Source: Paenibacillus sp. (GTDB lineage: Bacteria; Bacillota; Bacilli; Paenibacillales; Paenibacillaceae). Taken from it: a stretch of 64,000 nt of DNA. The notes under the pieces are model-generated. The model worked only from the letters and a program-made list of their open reading frames with translations, had not been told where the DNA came from and did not search any database. The translations under genes were made by a program, and so were the position numbers. Below, piece after piece: positions 34,146 through 43,902 of the stretch (position 1 is the first letter of the stretch; each line of letters opens with the position of its first letter). The stretch is from assembly GCA_031254035.1 (NCBI GenBank), contig JAIRVF010000053.1, positions 104,952 to 168,951 of the forward strand. Direction: 5' to 3'.

Positions 34146-36032
34146 ATGGACGAAAAAAACGAGACATTACATGAACTTGAAAAAGCGCAGGAAAACATAC
34201 GCAACAAGCTTGCATTACTCCCGGATTTGCCCGGATGTTATTTGATGAAAAATGCGGATGGCAAAATTATTTATGTCGGCAAGGCCAAAGTGTTGAAAAA
34301 CCGCGTCCGCTCTTATTTCACCGGCAGCCATAACGGAAAAACGCAACGGCTTGTGGCGGATATCCGCGATTTCGAATACATCGTCACTGGCAGCAACATT
34401 GAAGCACTTATTTTGGAATGCAATCTCATCAAATTACATCAGCCGAAATACAATGTCCTGCTCAAGGACGATAAGACATTCCCATATATAAAAATTACAA
34501 ATGAAGCGCATCCGCGGCTTGAGGTGACCAGACGAGTCCTGAAAGACAAGGCCAAATACTTTGGCCCATACCCGAACGCTTACGCGGCGCAGCAGACCAA
34601 AAAGCTGCTCGATCGGATGTATCCGCTCCGCAAATGCGGGGTCATGCCCAAAGAGGTTTGTCTTTATTACCATATGGGCCAATGTCTTGCTCCTTGTGAA
34701 AAAGAAGTTGAACAATCGGAATATGACCGGATTACTCAGGAGATCCAGTCTTTCCTTGGCGGCGGGCATGAGGAAATTAAGAAGGAACTTCAGCGGAAGA
34801 TGGAGGAGGCTGCTGAGGAGCTGTATTTTGAACGGGCCAAGGAGCTCCGTGACCAGATCATGAACATTAATGCGATTATGGAAAAGCAGAAGATCACGAC
34901 TTCGGATTCCAGAGACCGTGACGTATTCGGATTTGCCGTGGACAAAGGCTGGATGTGCGTGCAGATTCTATACATGCGCCAGGGGAAAATGGTACAGCGC
35001 CACGCTTCCGTATTCCCGTTTTACGGCGAGGCGTACAGCGATTTTATTTCATTCGTAACGCAGTATTACAGCGATAATCCGGCACTGCCGCAGGAGATAA
35101 TGCTCCCGGATATGGCTAAAGATGATGAAGTGACCAAAGATGTAGATGGGGAAAACGAAGACGGGGATGTCCTTGATGCTGCGGGAGCGGCGGTCTCGCT
35201 TCAGGAGTGGCTTGGCATTAAGGTGTTGGTGCCACAGCGCGGCTTGAAGCGGCAGATGGTTGGCATGGCAGTGGAAAACGCGAAAGTGTCGCTGGATGAG
35301 AAGTTTCGGCTGATTGAGCGGGATGAGGAAAGAACCTTGAAAGCAGCAGCCAACCTGGGTCAATATATCGGTCTTGACCATCTTCACCGCATCGAAGCAT
35401 TCGACAACTCCAACATTCAAGGGACGAACCCCGTGTCGGCTATGGTTGTATTTATTGACGGGAAGCCGGACAAGAAAGAATATCGCAAATATAAGGTGCG
35501 CACGGTTCAGGGGCCGGATGACTACGAGACGATGCGAGAGGTTATCCGCCGCCGCTACGAACGTGTACTGAAAGAAAATTTGGAGATGCCCGATCTGATC
35601 ATTGTGGACGGAGGCAAAGGCCAAATTTCTGCGGCAATCGATGTGCTGGAGAATGAACTCGGTTTGTTTATTCCGGTGGGCGGCCTGGTCAAGGACGTCA
35701 AACACAGAACCGCGCAGCTTATGATCGGCGACCCACCCGAGCCGGTGAATCTGCCACGCGACAGCCAGGAGTTTTACCTGCTAAATCGGATTCAGGATGA
35801 GGTGCACCGGTTTGCGATTACTTTTCACCGCGAACAGCGCGGCAAATCGATGGTTGCGTCGAAGCTGGATTCGATTCCGGGCATTGGTGAGAAGCGGCGC
35901 AAGCTGCTGCTCAAGCATTTTGGTTCGCTGAAAAAAATAAAAGAGGCCAGCATCGATGATTTCCGGCCTCTTTCAATAGGTGATAAGCTGGCAAAACAGA
36001 TTATTGCAGCCCTTCAGGATGGGGAGTCATGA
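34146..36032 (+). CDS. uvrC: Excinuclease ABC subunit C (UvrC)
   Basis: UvrC cuts on both sides of a DNA lesion in nucleotide excision repair. The N-terminal GIY-YIG nuclease domain reads [19 protein letters not shown]; the UVR motif is [19 protein letters not shown]; the RNase H-like nuclease and a C-terminal helix-hairpin-helix pair ([22 protein letters not shown]) follow. An acidic insertion ([21 protein letters not shown]) lies near the middle. ATG 34146 follows GGAGGAGGGGAAAGC; an upstream in-frame ATG at 34116 lacks a site. The 3' end overlaps the convergent protease gene by 32 bp. Confidence 0.95.
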   Translation: MDEKNETLHELEKAQENIRNKLALLPDLPGCYLMKNADGKIIYVGKAKVLKNRVRSYFTGSHNGKTQRLVADIRDFEYIVTGSNIEALILECNLIKLHQPKYNVLLKDDKTFPYIKITNEAHPRLEVTRRVLKDKAKYFGPYPNAYAAQQTKKLLDRMYPLRKCGVMPKEVCLYYHMGQCLAPCEKEVEQSEYDRITQEIQSFLGGGHEEIKKELQRKMEEAAEELYFERAKELRDQIMNINAIMEKQKITTSDSRDRDVFGFAVDKGWMCVQILYMRQGKMVQRHASVFPFYGEAYSDFISFVTQYYSDNPALPQEIMLPDMAKDDEVTKDVDGENEDGDVLDAAGAAVSLQEWLGIKVLVPQRGLKRQMVGMAVENAKVSLDEKFRLIERDEERTLKAAANLGQYIGLDHLHRIEAFDNSNIQGTNPVSAMVVFIDGKPDKKEYRKYKVRTVQGPDDYETMREVIRRRYERVLKENLEMPDLIIVDGGKGQISAAIDVLENELGLFIPVGGLVKDVKHRTAQLMIGDPPEPVNLPRDSQEFYLLNRIQDEVHRFAITFHREQRGKSMVASKLDSIPGIGEKRRKLLLKHFGSLKKIKEASIDDFRPLSIGDKLAKQIIAALQDGES

Positions 36033-37695
36033 TATATGGCTCCTTTTTCTTTTTACGATTAAAGAGATAAACGACGTAAGCGACCACGGCAGGCATAATG
36101 ATCGTAACGATTCCCGCCAAAATGTCCGGAACGTCTCCTAAAGCAAATAAGCTGAAACTCATCAGCACACTGTCAAAGACGACATGGCTGAACATAGCGG
36201 CAATATATCCATGCTTTAGGAAAATAAAGCTGAATAACAGCCCAATCACTGTCAGTTCGATCGGCCTTGTGGCGACCGGGTAGATCGGATAAAGCGTATG
36301 GCCAAACGCCCAAATTAGCGTTGGGATCAAGCAAGCGATAAAGGTATTGCGGACAATCTTCTTCATCATTGGAATGCCGAATAAGCGGTAAACAGCCTCT
36401 TCGGAAATGCCAGCCATCCAGGCCATGATCGGCAGGAGCCATGGGTAAAGCATATTATATGCTGACTGGGTGGCATCTGTGGTGGACCAGCTATGAATGG
36501 TCTTATCCAGCACAATATAGATGACGGATTGAACGCCCATCAGGATAAACGCCCAAAGGTAACCGGTATACATGCTGTGAAGCACGTAAGGCCCATACCC
36601 CGGCTCTTTGACCCTTGCCCATGCATTTAGGCCCGCCTTGCGCCAAAGCCCGTCTCCACCGACCAAAGAGAAGTACAGGAGAACGGCCATAACCAGATTG
36701 AAGAACGTTTGGACGATCAGGGCGAGGGAAATTCCGAAGTCTGAGAGGCCCTGGGCTTTGAATACGGGCAGCAAATTATAGCTGCTGAACGTTGCTACCG
36801 CAAAATAAAACGCGCTTAAAAATATCCCCCGTTTAAAAGAGGTATGATGCCTAGTTAAGGCCCCATATACGATCGCAAGTACGCCAAGAACAAACGTAAG
36901 CAGCCCGTAGCCCAAACTGGTCAGCCACCTGGCCATAGAGGTCTGTTTGTTGACGTAAGTCATATGCAGTTCCGGTACCGAAAAGGCCGGTTGGAATGAA
37001 TGAATGGCCCCGTCCTCAAACGTGAATTTGATCTGGAGCTGCGAATTTCCGATGGATTGGTTTGGATCCGCGTACACAAGTCCGGTATCATTGCTGCCCG
37101 TCAATACTTCTAGTTTAGCAGCTTGATAGCCAAGCTGCTGAAGCCATGGCTCGGCAAGCTGCTCTTTTTCCTGCAGCGACATATTGCCTTCGACGATTTT
37201 CAGCTTGTTGTCACGCAGTTGTTTGTTCGCCTCCGACATCGCGGCTGCATACTTAGAAAAACGCGGCGTCACGGAAAATGCGACAATTTTACCCGAATTC
37301 ATATGTACGTCAACGCTCGTGTAGCCGTTATCTCCTTGTTCGGCCAAACGAACCCGGAACACATCGTAAGGATAGTTTTTCTCATATGTTTTGTTGTATT
37401 TATCCAGCAGCTTCTCACGGGACAAATACCCGAATAAATCGGAACTGGATTGGTAGGTAATGAGTGCATCTTCGCTTTTGTCAATTTGGAGATGCAGCGT
37501 ATTTTGTGCGAATGTTTCGGCGGCTTGCTGGGCCTGCTCTTTGCTGATTACCTTTGTGTTCTGCTGTTCCAGCGTTTCCGAAGCGGTGGAAGGCAGGATC
37601 TGAAATATAACGAATAAAACTAGGCCGATGACCGCAAATACTCCAAGCCTTTTATAATTGACTTTGAGCTGAAGCGGTTGTCCGACGGGATTCAT
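36001..37695 (-). CDS. CPBP-family intramembrane metalloprotease with long extracytoplasmic domain
   Basis: The C-terminal half has eight or so hydrophobic segments and the CPBP motifs: EEAVYR (metal-binding glutamates), FGHTLYP (histidine) and HVVFD. This places it among the CAAX protease and bacteriocin-processing group (glutamic-type intramembrane proteases). Before it, one N-terminal helix anchors about 230 residues outside the membrane that resemble PepSY-like repeats ([32 protein letters not shown]). AAAGGGGGC lies six bases before the ATG and directly abuts repeat A copy 5. The stop lies inside uvrC. Confidence 0.78.
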   Translation of the reverse strand: MNPVGQPLQLKVNYKRLGVFAVIGLVLFVIFQILPSTASETLEQQNTKVISKEQAQQAAETFAQNTLHLQIDKSEDALITYQSSSDLFGYLSREKLLDKYNKTYEKNYPYDVFRVRLAEQGDNGYTSVDVHMNSGKIVAFSVTPRFSKYAAAMSEANKQLRDNKLKIVEGNMSLQEKEQLAEPWLQQLGYQAAKLEVLTGSNDTGLVYADPNQSIGNSQLQIKFTFEDGAIHSFQPAFSVPELHMTYVNKQTSMARWLTSLGYGLLTFVLGVLAIVYGALTRHHTSFKRGIFLSAFYFAVATFSSYNLLPVFKAQGLSDFGISLALIVQTFFNLVMAVLLYFSLVGGDGLWRKAGLNAWARVKEPGYGPYVLHSMYTGYLWAFILMGVQSVIYIVLDKTIHSWSTTDATQSAYNMLYPWLLPIMAWMAGISEEAVYRLFGIPMMKKIVRNTFIACLIPTLIWAFGHTLYPIYPVATRPIELTVIGLLFSFIFLKHGYIAAMFSHVVFDSVLMSFSLFALGDVPDILAGIVTIIMPAVVAYVVYLFNRKKKKEPYIMTPHPEGLQ

Positions 37696-37710
37696 GGAAT
37701 GCCCCCTTTA

Positions 37711-37808
37711 AGGCGCAATCAAAGAAATAGTGAACCAGATTTGCACGAAAACTGCCCGTCGTTAGACTACGGCAAATCGAATGATCTATTATTCTTTTGA
37801 TCGCGCCA
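37711..37808 (+). repeat. Repeat A copy 5
   Basis: AGGCGCAATCAAAGAAATAG at the left, CAGATTTGCACGAAAAC and GGCAAATCGAATGATCT inside, and TTTTGATCGCGCC at the right. Its left end touches the ribosome binding site of the protease gene. Confidence 0.88.
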
Positions 37809-38065
37809 AGATAATTAAATTCTGGCTATATACATATTATAAACGTAAACATAGCATACGATGTTCATCTAAAGCCAGTTTTCCGCTAATACAATATGAA
37901 AAAACGATGAAAACCAAGAAAAAGATATGTAAACGCAAGAGAATGGCAGACTTTTATGAGAATTGTGATGCAATCAGGCTTTATTCCGAGGTATTCATTC
38001 AAATAATGGCTTTGTGATGTAAAACAATAAGGATTATAATTTTGATGCAAATGAATAATAAATAC

Positions 38066-38237
38066 GCCGAATTTCCGTTCGAAAACGGGGGAACCATTAT
38101 TTAGGGGTGAATTTCGCTTGAAATGGAGCGAATAGGGCAACCTGTGCATGCCCGAATCCGTCAGCTAACCTCGTAGGCGTTATGCAGCAGGAGCCCAAAC
38201 CGAAAGGCATTGGATTTCCGATGCTTTTTTTCTTTTG
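38066..38237 (+). promoter_or_regulatory. c-di-AMP (ydaO/yuaA) riboswitch with terminator, upstream of ktrB
   Basis: The conserved core is plain: ACGGGGGAACCATT, TTAGGGGTGAAT, AGGGCAACCTGTGCATGCCC, GAATCCGTCAGCTAACCTCG and TAGGCG. A terminator follows (GCATTGG pairing with CCGATGC, then seven T). In this class, c-di-AMP binding turns expression off, and the usual targets are potassium uptake and wall genes. The downstream genes are a Ktr potassium transporter and an antiporter. Confidence 0.92.
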
Positions 38238-38257
38238 ACTTTTTTAATGAGGTGAAG

Positions 38258-39601
38258 ATGTTGACAGCTAAATTGAAATGGTTTCGATTGGCTCCCCCGC
38301 AAATTCTTGTCCTGGGGTTTGCCGCTATTATTTTGATCGGGGCCATACTCCTCACCCTGCCGATTTCGAATACAACGGGCGAGCCGATTCACTTTATCGA
38401 TGCTCTATTTACGGCGACCTCAGCAACCTGTGTTACAGGTTTGGTTGTTAAAGATACGGGAACGTTCTTTAGCACCTTCGGACAAGTTGTGATTATGCTG
38501 CTCATTCAGGTGGGCGGTCTCGGCTTTATGACGATGGCAACCTTATTCTCGCTTATGCTGAAACGCAGAATATCGCTACGTGACCGCTTGATCCTTCAGG
38601 AGGCCATGAACCAAAATACGATGGAAGGCATCGTTCGTCTGATCCGGAAGGTCCTGCTTTTCTCGCTTATTATTGAAGGCTGCGGCGCCATTTTATTCGC
38701 GATTCGCTGGTCCTTCGATATGCCGGTTGGCCGGGCGATTTACTTCGGTATTTTCCATGGGGTTTCCATGTTCAACAATGCCGGGTTCGACTTATTTGGG
38801 CATTTTAACAGTTTGACGAAGTATGTATATGATCCACTTGTGAACATCGTTGTCATGTTCCTGATCGTTTCCGGCGGCATCGGTTTTATCGTTTTGTCTG
38901 ATCTGGTAGATTACCGTAAAAACCGGAAGCTTTCGCTGCACACGAAAGTCGTGTTGTCCATGACGGGAGCGCTCATCTTGGTGGGGGCGTTGGTTATCTT
39001 TGTTTTCGAGTTTACCAATTCCAAAACGTTAGGTTCATTGAACTGGGGCGGCAAAATTCTCGCTTCGTTCTTCCAGTCGGTTACGCCGCGCACGGCGGGT
39101 GCGAATACGCTGGATCTGGCGGGCATGCGCCAAGCTTCCCAATTTTTTATGGTGATATTGATGTTTATCGGTGCATCACCGGGCTCTACAGGGGGCGGCA
39201 TCAAAACGACGACCTTTACTATTTTAGTCGGTGCCGTGATTGCTATGATCCGAGGCCGCGATGACATCGTGTTTTTCCGTTATCGTCTGACACAGGATCG
39301 TATTTTCAAAGCTTTGACGATTACCTTCCTTGCCTTGTTCCTGGTGATCGGGGTGTCCATGGTGCTTTCAACGACGGAGGACAGCAACTTTCTGACGATA
39401 TTGTATGAAACGACTTCGGCTTTCGGCACAGTTGGGCTATCTTTGGGGCTTACGCAGCATTTGACACTGACCGGGAAAATTTTGATTTGCCTTACGATGT
39501 TTGCCGGCCGGTTGGGGCTTCTTACCTTGGCATATGCATTGGGTCCTAAAAAAGGAAAAGAGCTGTACCGTCATCCAGAAGGGAAAATTATTATCGGGTA
39601 G
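38258..39601 (+). CDS. ktrB: Potassium uptake transporter subunit KtrB
   Basis: The TrkH/KtrB-family membrane protein has about eight long hydrophobic segments and four pore loops with the selectivity glycines in SATCVTGLVV, MFNNAGFDLFG, TPRTAGANTLD and SAFGTVGLSLG. The stretch GASPGSTGGGIKTTTF is typical of the family. It forms the potassium pore and is gated by the KtrA/KtrC ring. ATG 38258 lies close to GAGGTGA (two bases); TTG 38261, one codon later, has better spacing. The c-di-AMP riboswitch upstream should lower expression when c-di-AMP is high. Confidence 0.9.
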   Translation: MLTAKLKWFRLAPPQILVLGFAAIILIGAILLTLPISNTTGEPIHFIDALFTATSATCVTGLVVKDTGTFFSTFGQVVIMLLIQVGGLGFMTMATLFSLMLKRRISLRDRLILQEAMNQNTMEGIVRLIRKVLLFSLIIEGCGAILFAIRWSFDMPVGRAIYFGIFHGVSMFNNAGFDLFGHFNSLTKYVYDPLVNIVVMFLIVSGGIGFIVLSDLVDYRKNRKLSLHTKVVLSMTGALILVGALVIFVFEFTNSKTLGSLNWGGKILASFFQSVTPRTAGANTLDLAGMRQASQFFMVILMFIGASPGSTGGGIKTTTFTILVGAVIAMIRGRDDIVFFRYRLTQDRIFKALTITFLALFLVIGVSMVLSTTEDSNFLTILYETTSAFGTVGLSLGLTQHLTLTGKILICLTMFAGRLGLLTLAYALGPKKGKELYRHPEGKIIIG

Positions 39602-39651
39602 CTTTATAAAGAGATAAGAAATTTGATTAAATAAGGAGCATCAGGAGAGAA

Positions 39652-40320
39652 ATGAAAACACAGCAGTTTGTCGTCATTGGTTTGGGGCGTTTCGGCTCGA
39701 GTCTGGCATTGGAATTGATCGATTTGGGGTATGAGGTGCTCGGAATCGACAAAAATGAAGAAGTCGTGAGCGACATGAGTGATTATCTTACGCATGCGGT
39801 CGTGGCCGATGCCACGGATGAGGAAGTATTGAAATCGCTTGGTATCCGTAATTTTGACTGCGGGATCGTAGCCATCGGTGACGATATTCAGATGAGTATT
39901 CTCGCTGCGATTTTGCTGAAGGACCTTGGCGTTCGTACCGTTGTAGCCAAAGCGATATCGGTTCTTCACGGACGTGCGCTGGAGAAGCTTGGCGTAGACC
40001 GGGTGATTTTTCCGGAAAGAGACATGGGGGTACGTGTTGCCCATCAACTGGTCACCCCGAACTTGCTCGACTACATTGAGTTATCCAAAGAGTACAGCAT
40101 TGTGGAAATGAAAGTGCCGGAAACCCTGGACTGCAAAACCTTGAACGAAATTAACACACGCGCAAAATTCGGCTGCAGCATCGTTGCGATCCACCGTGAA
40201 GGGAAGATTATCGTTGCGCCTACGGCGATGGATCAGCTTCATACAGGGGATATTATGGTCATCATCGGTGCCAACGGCAATATTGACCGCTTCGAGAGTG
40301 AAGCCGTCAATGTAAATTAA
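39652..40320 (+). CDS. ktrA: Potassium uptake regulatory subunit KtrA/KtrC
   Basis: The 222-residue cytoplasmic ring protein has an RCK_N domain with the nucleotide-binding motif GLGRFGSSLALEL and an acidic end of the second strand (IDKNEE), and an RCK_C domain (about 135-222). In the family ATP/ADP binds RCK_N, and c-di-AMP binds RCK_C of KtrA and KtrC, inhibiting uptake. Hence c-di-AMP may act here on both RNA and protein. AAGGAGCATCAGGAGAG precedes the ATG. Whether it is KtrA or KtrC cannot be told. Confidence 0.9.
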   Translation: MKTQQFVVIGLGRFGSSLALELIDLGYEVLGIDKNEEVVSDMSDYLTHAVVADATDEEVLKSLGIRNFDCGIVAIGDDIQMSILAAILLKDLGVRTVVAKAISVLHGRALEKLGVDRVIFPERDMGVRVAHQLVTPNLLDYIELSKEYSIVEMKVPETLDCKTLNEINTRAKFGCSIVAIHREGKIIVAPTAMDQLHTGDIMVIIGANGNIDRFESEAVNVN

Positions 40321-40335
40321 TGTGAGAAAAAGACC

Positions 40336-41604
40336 ATGGAATCTACGACGACTGAAATCATCCATCATATTTTAATCCTGTTGCTTTTTATTATTACCAT
40401 CGGAATGTTGGCTGGCAGGCTGGCCTCCTGGCTTAAATTGCCGGATGTTGCCGTTTTTATCATCGCCGGAATGGTTCTGGGAAGAGGGCTGCATCTCATT
40501 AATGCCGCAAGCAGCTCACTGCTTAACCAACTTATTCTGACGGCGGGGTCGGCGCTTATTCTTTTTGACGGGGGACGGAACCTAAGGCTCAGTGGACTGA
40601 AAAAGGTATGGATCACCCTGTCGCTGCTTAGTGTTCCTGGTGTGCTGATCTCCACGGGTGTCGTGGGCATGGCGGTACATTATTTATTCGGGTTGGACTG
40701 GATTTTCTCTTTTCTAGCGGCTGCCGTTATCGCATCTACCGATCCGGCCTCTATCATTCCTGTATTTAAGCAGGTGAAAATCAAAGAACGTGTAAGAGAG
40801 ACGGTAGAAAGCGAATCGGCGTTTAACGATGCGACCGGCTCGATTTTAACGTTTGCGCTGCTGGCGGCGGTGGCGGGCGGCAAGTCTCTGCAGGTGGGCG
40901 ACATGGCATGGGATTTTGTCAAAACGGCCGTAGGAGGAATTGCGGTCGGGGCTGCAGTTTCATTTATATTGACTTATTTGGTGGCTCATTTCCGGCTTGG
41001 CATATTGAAAGATTATACCACGATCGCGATGATCGTTGTTGCTCTTTCTTCCTATTTAATAGGGGATGTGCTCCACGTGAGCGGATTTATGGCGACTTTC
41101 GTGGCCGGACTTGCCTGGGGTAATGCCGACACGATGGGATTATCCATGGCTGACAAGCTGGAGGAAACGGGGACGTTTGCAGATAATACAAGCATCATGA
41201 TGCGGATGCTGATCTTTATTTTGCTGGGCAGTCAGGTTGATTTTGGGGCGCTTGGCCAGTATTTCTGGCCGAGTCTTGGAGCTGTGTTGGTGCTGATGTT
41301 CGTGGCCCGTCCATTGACCATCCTACTGTGTGCCCTTCCGGACCGGAAGGTAAAGTGGTCGCGGAATGAGTTGCTCTTTATGATGTGGGTCCGCGAAACC
41401 GGTGTTATTCCGGCTGCGTTGTCTGGCATGATTGCCGGGATGGGGATCGCCCATGCAGGTACGATCTCGGCCATCACTTTTATGGCAATCATGCTGACGA
41501 TTTTGCTGCAGGCAAGCACAACGGGGCTTGCTGCGCGCAAACTGGGTCTTGAGATCAAAGCCGGAGATAGACATGCAACCGCCCATTCTTCCAGCCATGT
41601 ATAA
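40336..41604 (+). CDS. Cation/proton antiporter of the CPA1 family, NhaP2/CvrA-like without RCK domain
   Basis: The 422-residue product has 12-13 hydrophobic segments and the CPA signatures ASTDPASIIPVF and ESESAFNDATGSILTF, whose Asp residues carry the cation and proton exchange. It is closest in pattern to potassium/proton antiporters of the NhaP2/CvrA type, but those usually carry a C-terminal TrkA_C (RCK_C) domain of 100 or more residues, which is missing. It begins 15 bp after ktrA, so it is likely part of the same transcript. The ATG has no strong site (GTGAGAAAAAGACC upstream), which fits coupling. Confidence 0.82.
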   Translation: MESTTTEIIHHILILLLFIITIGMLAGRLASWLKLPDVAVFIIAGMVLGRGLHLINAASSSLLNQLILTAGSALILFDGGRNLRLSGLKKVWITLSLLSVPGVLISTGVVGMAVHYLFGLDWIFSFLAAAVIASTDPASIIPVFKQVKIKERVRETVESESAFNDATGSILTFALLAAVAGGKSLQVGDMAWDFVKTAVGGIAVGAAVSFILTYLVAHFRLGILKDYTTIAMIVVALSSYLIGDVLHVSGFMATFVAGLAWGNADTMGLSMADKLEETGTFADNTSIMMRMLIFILLGSQVDFGALGQYFWPSLGAVLVLMFVARPLTILLCALPDRKVKWSRNELLFMMWVRETGVIPAALSGMIAGMGIAHAGTISAITFMAIMLTILLQASTTGLAARKLGLEIKAGDRHATAHSSSHV

Positions 41605-41639
41605 TCAAGGTCCAATAGTACAACTTTGAAGTTTCATAT

Positions 41640-41695
41640 TCAGCTGCTCCTATCCTTCCGGTGAATTCGGTCAGGGATGGAGGCGGCTCTTTTCT
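41640..41695 (+). terminator. Probable terminator after the antiporter gene
   Basis: GCTGCTCCTATCC pairs imperfectly with GGATGGAGGCGGC over a loop of about 20 bases, followed by TCTTTTCTGTTT. Confidence 0.55.
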
Positions 41696-41703
41696 GTTTA
41701 AGC

Positions 41704-42606
41704 TTATTGGTTGGTGAATTGTCCGAAAATAGATTTCGTTTCCTCGATCCACTGCTTTGCCCCAGCGCTTAATCCACCGTTCTCCGAATAAATCAGTGAG
41801 GTGGTGCGCCGAGTTTCTTTTAATGCCGGAATATGAATAGTAGTCAGATCGTTATCATCCAGAAGCTGGCTGCGCAGATACGACTTAGGCAGTAGGGTGG
41901 CAGCTTTGCAGGATGGAAGCAGGCGGACAATAGCCTCAAATGAGTCCATTTCCATGCGGATGTCTGGAACAACGCCCACCCGGTGGAAAAGCTCATCGGT
42001 AAGTTTGCGATACCATGTCCCTGTTGAGAATATAATCATGGGAAGACCATGAAGCAAATCCATGCCCACCTCCTCCTGTCCCAATAGGGGATGGTGCTTG
42101 GGGAGGACAAGCTCCAGGTGATCGTCAAACAATGGGGTGCAGCACAGCCCGGGCTCCTTGATGGAGGAAGCTACAATGCCAGCGTCCAGCTTTTTGTCGC
42201 GGACAGCAGATACAATCTCATGCGTTTTGCCCGTGATGAGCTTCAGTTCGGCAGTCGGATGTTTTTCCATAAAAGCGGTTACCAGCGGCGGCAGCGTTGT
42301 TTGCAGTGTTGTCAGGCTTGCTCCAAGTGTAACTGAGATCTGGTCGTCCCCTTTGTATCTGGCGATCATTTGCTTGAATTTAAGCTGCTGCTGCCGCTGC
42401 TCCAGGGCGAAGTTATAGGCGGTTTGCCCGAATGCGGTGAGTTCAAGCCTTTTGCCGCGGCGATTGAACAGGCTAACGCCCAGCTCGTCCTCCAGCTTGG
42501 AGATTTTACGGGAGAGGGCGGGCTGTGATAAATTTAGTAGCTTTGAAGCTTTGTTTAGGCTCGTTTGTTCGACAATGGTTGCAAAAACGTCCAAATCTTC
42601 GAACAT
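41704..42606 (-). CDS. LysR-family transcriptional regulator divergent from sdhCAB
   Basis: The 300-residue product has the LysR helix-turn-helix at the N-terminus (TSLNKASKLLNLSQPALSRKISKLEDELG) and a periplasmic-binding-like effector domain (about 90-295). It sits back to back with sdhC, and LysR regulators often control the divergent gene. It may therefore adjust succinate dehydrogenase to a metabolic signal; this is inference. ATG 42606 follows AGAGAGGTG; a GTG at 42615 is in the binding site. The sequence is not close to CcpC. Confidence 0.83.
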   Translation of the reverse strand: MFEDLDVFATIVEQTSLNKASKLLNLSQPALSRKISKLEDELGVSLFNRRGKRLELTAFGQTAYNFALEQRQQQLKFKQMIARYKGDDQISVTLGASLTTLQTTLPPLVTAFMEKHPTAELKLITGKTHEIVSAVRDKKLDAGIVASSIKEPGLCCTPLFDDHLELVLPKHHPLLGQEEVGMDLLHGLPMIIFSTGTWYRKLTDELFHRVGVVPDIRMEMDSFEAIVRLLPSCKAATLLPKSYLRSQLLDDNDLTTIHIPALKETRRTTSLIYSENGGLSAGAKQWIEETKSIFGQFTNQ

Positions 42607-42826
42607 CAGGTTCACCTCTCTGCTTGTTATCCAAAAAAATCATTGCAAAATTTCGGACTCTCTATTACATATGCATTTAAATTATAATGATTAATAATTA
42701 TATTGCAATTCCATTATAAGAAAAAAAAGAGTAACATGAAAAGTGCCACAAGTTGTTCACAGTTTTAATGGTTAGTCGAAAATAAAATTGAAAACGTTGT
42801 ATTGTGAGAAAGGGGCACGTCAATCT

Positions 42827-43495
42827 ATGAATGGTTATTATTCCAGAAAGCTGCATTCGCTTCTTGGAGTCATTCCGCTCGGCTTGTTTTTCATCGAGCA
42901 TGCGCTGACGAATTTTGGCGCATTCGAGGGAGGGGCCGGACGGTTTAACGCTGGCGTGAAACTAATCAATGACCTTCCGCTTGTCTTTTTGCTCGAGTGG
43001 GTACTGATCTATCTTCCGTTGATTTATCATGGCGTTTTTGGGTTGTATATGGCTTACCAATCCAAGCCAAATAACGGACACTACCAATATTCGCGCAACT
43101 GGCGTTACCTGTTCCAGCGGATTACGGGTGTGATTACTTTCGTGTACATCATTTGGCATGTGTATGAAACCCGTATACAGATCGCGCTTGGTAATGTAAC
43201 GCACGAAGAGCTGGGAAGCGTGATGCACAACATTTTTGTTCAGCCAGGGCTGTTTATCTTGTATCTGATTGGCGTCATTTCTGCATCGTACCACTTCGCC
43301 AATGGTCTTTGGTCCTTCTTGGTTAGTTGGGGTATCACTGTGGGACCGCGGGCGCAGCGTGTATCTTCTTACATTTGCATGACGCTGTTTGTCCTGGTAA
43401 CCATCATGCTCGTGTTGTCCATGATTGCTTTCCGCGGCGCGGAATTCCAAACAGCAACGGCATTTCTTGATACAGTGAAGTCAGTTCTTAGTTAA
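42827..43495 (+). CDS. sdhC: Succinate dehydrogenase cytochrome b558 subunit SdhC
   Basis: The 222-residue membrane anchor has five hydrophobic segments and the haem-ligand histidines in FFIEHALTNF, YHGVFGLYM, IIWHVYETR and SYHFANGLWSF, as in B. subtilis SdhC. It passes electrons from SdhB to menaquinone with two haems b. ATG 42827 follows GAAAGGGGC with a somewhat long spacing; the frame is open to 42788. Repeat B copy 2 begins right after the stop codon and separates sdhC from sdhA by about 400 bp, which is unusual. Confidence 0.92.
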   Translation: MNGYYSRKLHSLLGVIPLGLFFIEHALTNFGAFEGGAGRFNAGVKLINDLPLVFLLEWVLIYLPLIYHGVFGLYMAYQSKPNNGHYQYSRNWRYLFQRITGVITFVYIIWHVYETRIQIALGNVTHEELGSVMHNIFVQPGLFILYLIGVISASYHFANGLWSFLVSWGITVGPRAQRVSSYICMTLFVLVTIMLVLSMIAFRGAEFQTATAFLDTVKSVLS

Positions 43496-43884
43496 ATGTG
43501 TGTTCAAAAAGGTCAGTTTTCAACACCGAAGTAGCGTTTTTGCAAAACGCTTGAATTGGATGAAGATAGGGACTGAGGAGCGGAGCTACACGTTTTCGTA
43601 GAAAACGACTTCGTAAGCATCTGCTGTTTAGGTACGTGAGCACCTGAAATGTTTCCGGAGGAAACATACTTCGTAAGCATTCGCTTAGGACCGGCTGAAT
43701 TCAAGATTCGATGCCGAGCCACTTCTTGATTCACTTCGTGTTAGATATAGAATTTTGTTCGTTATCTAGCTGCGCTGATGAAATTCTATATCGCAAGAAA
43801 ACCTACCTCTGGATCGCGGTCGCGCATCCTTGAACTACTTCGATCGGTTTTCTTATCAAAAGCGGACTTTTTGAACAACCTCTT
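43496..43884 (+). repeat. Repeat B copy 2, between sdhC and sdhA
   Basis: This copy runs from TGTGTGTTCAAAAAGG to GGACTTTTTGAACAACCTCT, so its ends are inverted repeats of about 12 bases. It has the same hairpin chain as copy 1: GCGTTTTTGCAAAACGC, GTTTTCGTAGAAAAC, GTTTCCGGAGGAAAC, the GATATAGAATT arms and the GAAAACC/GGTTTTC arms. It fills the space between the sdhC stop and the sdhA ribosome binding site with hardly a base to spare on either side. Confidence 0.9.
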
Positions 43885-43902
43885 AAAGGAGAGTGAGCGT
43901 TA

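Noticed and set aside
37781-38017. Open frame of 78 codons starting inside repeat A copy 5
   Set aside because: Begins in the repeat, no ribosome binding site, low-complexity Lys/Tyr content; the region leads into the c-di-AMP riboswitch.
42789-42802. TGAAAACGTTGTAT upstream of sdhC as a possible CcpA (cre) site
   Set aside because: Only the left half fits the cre consensus well; the right half has several mismatches.
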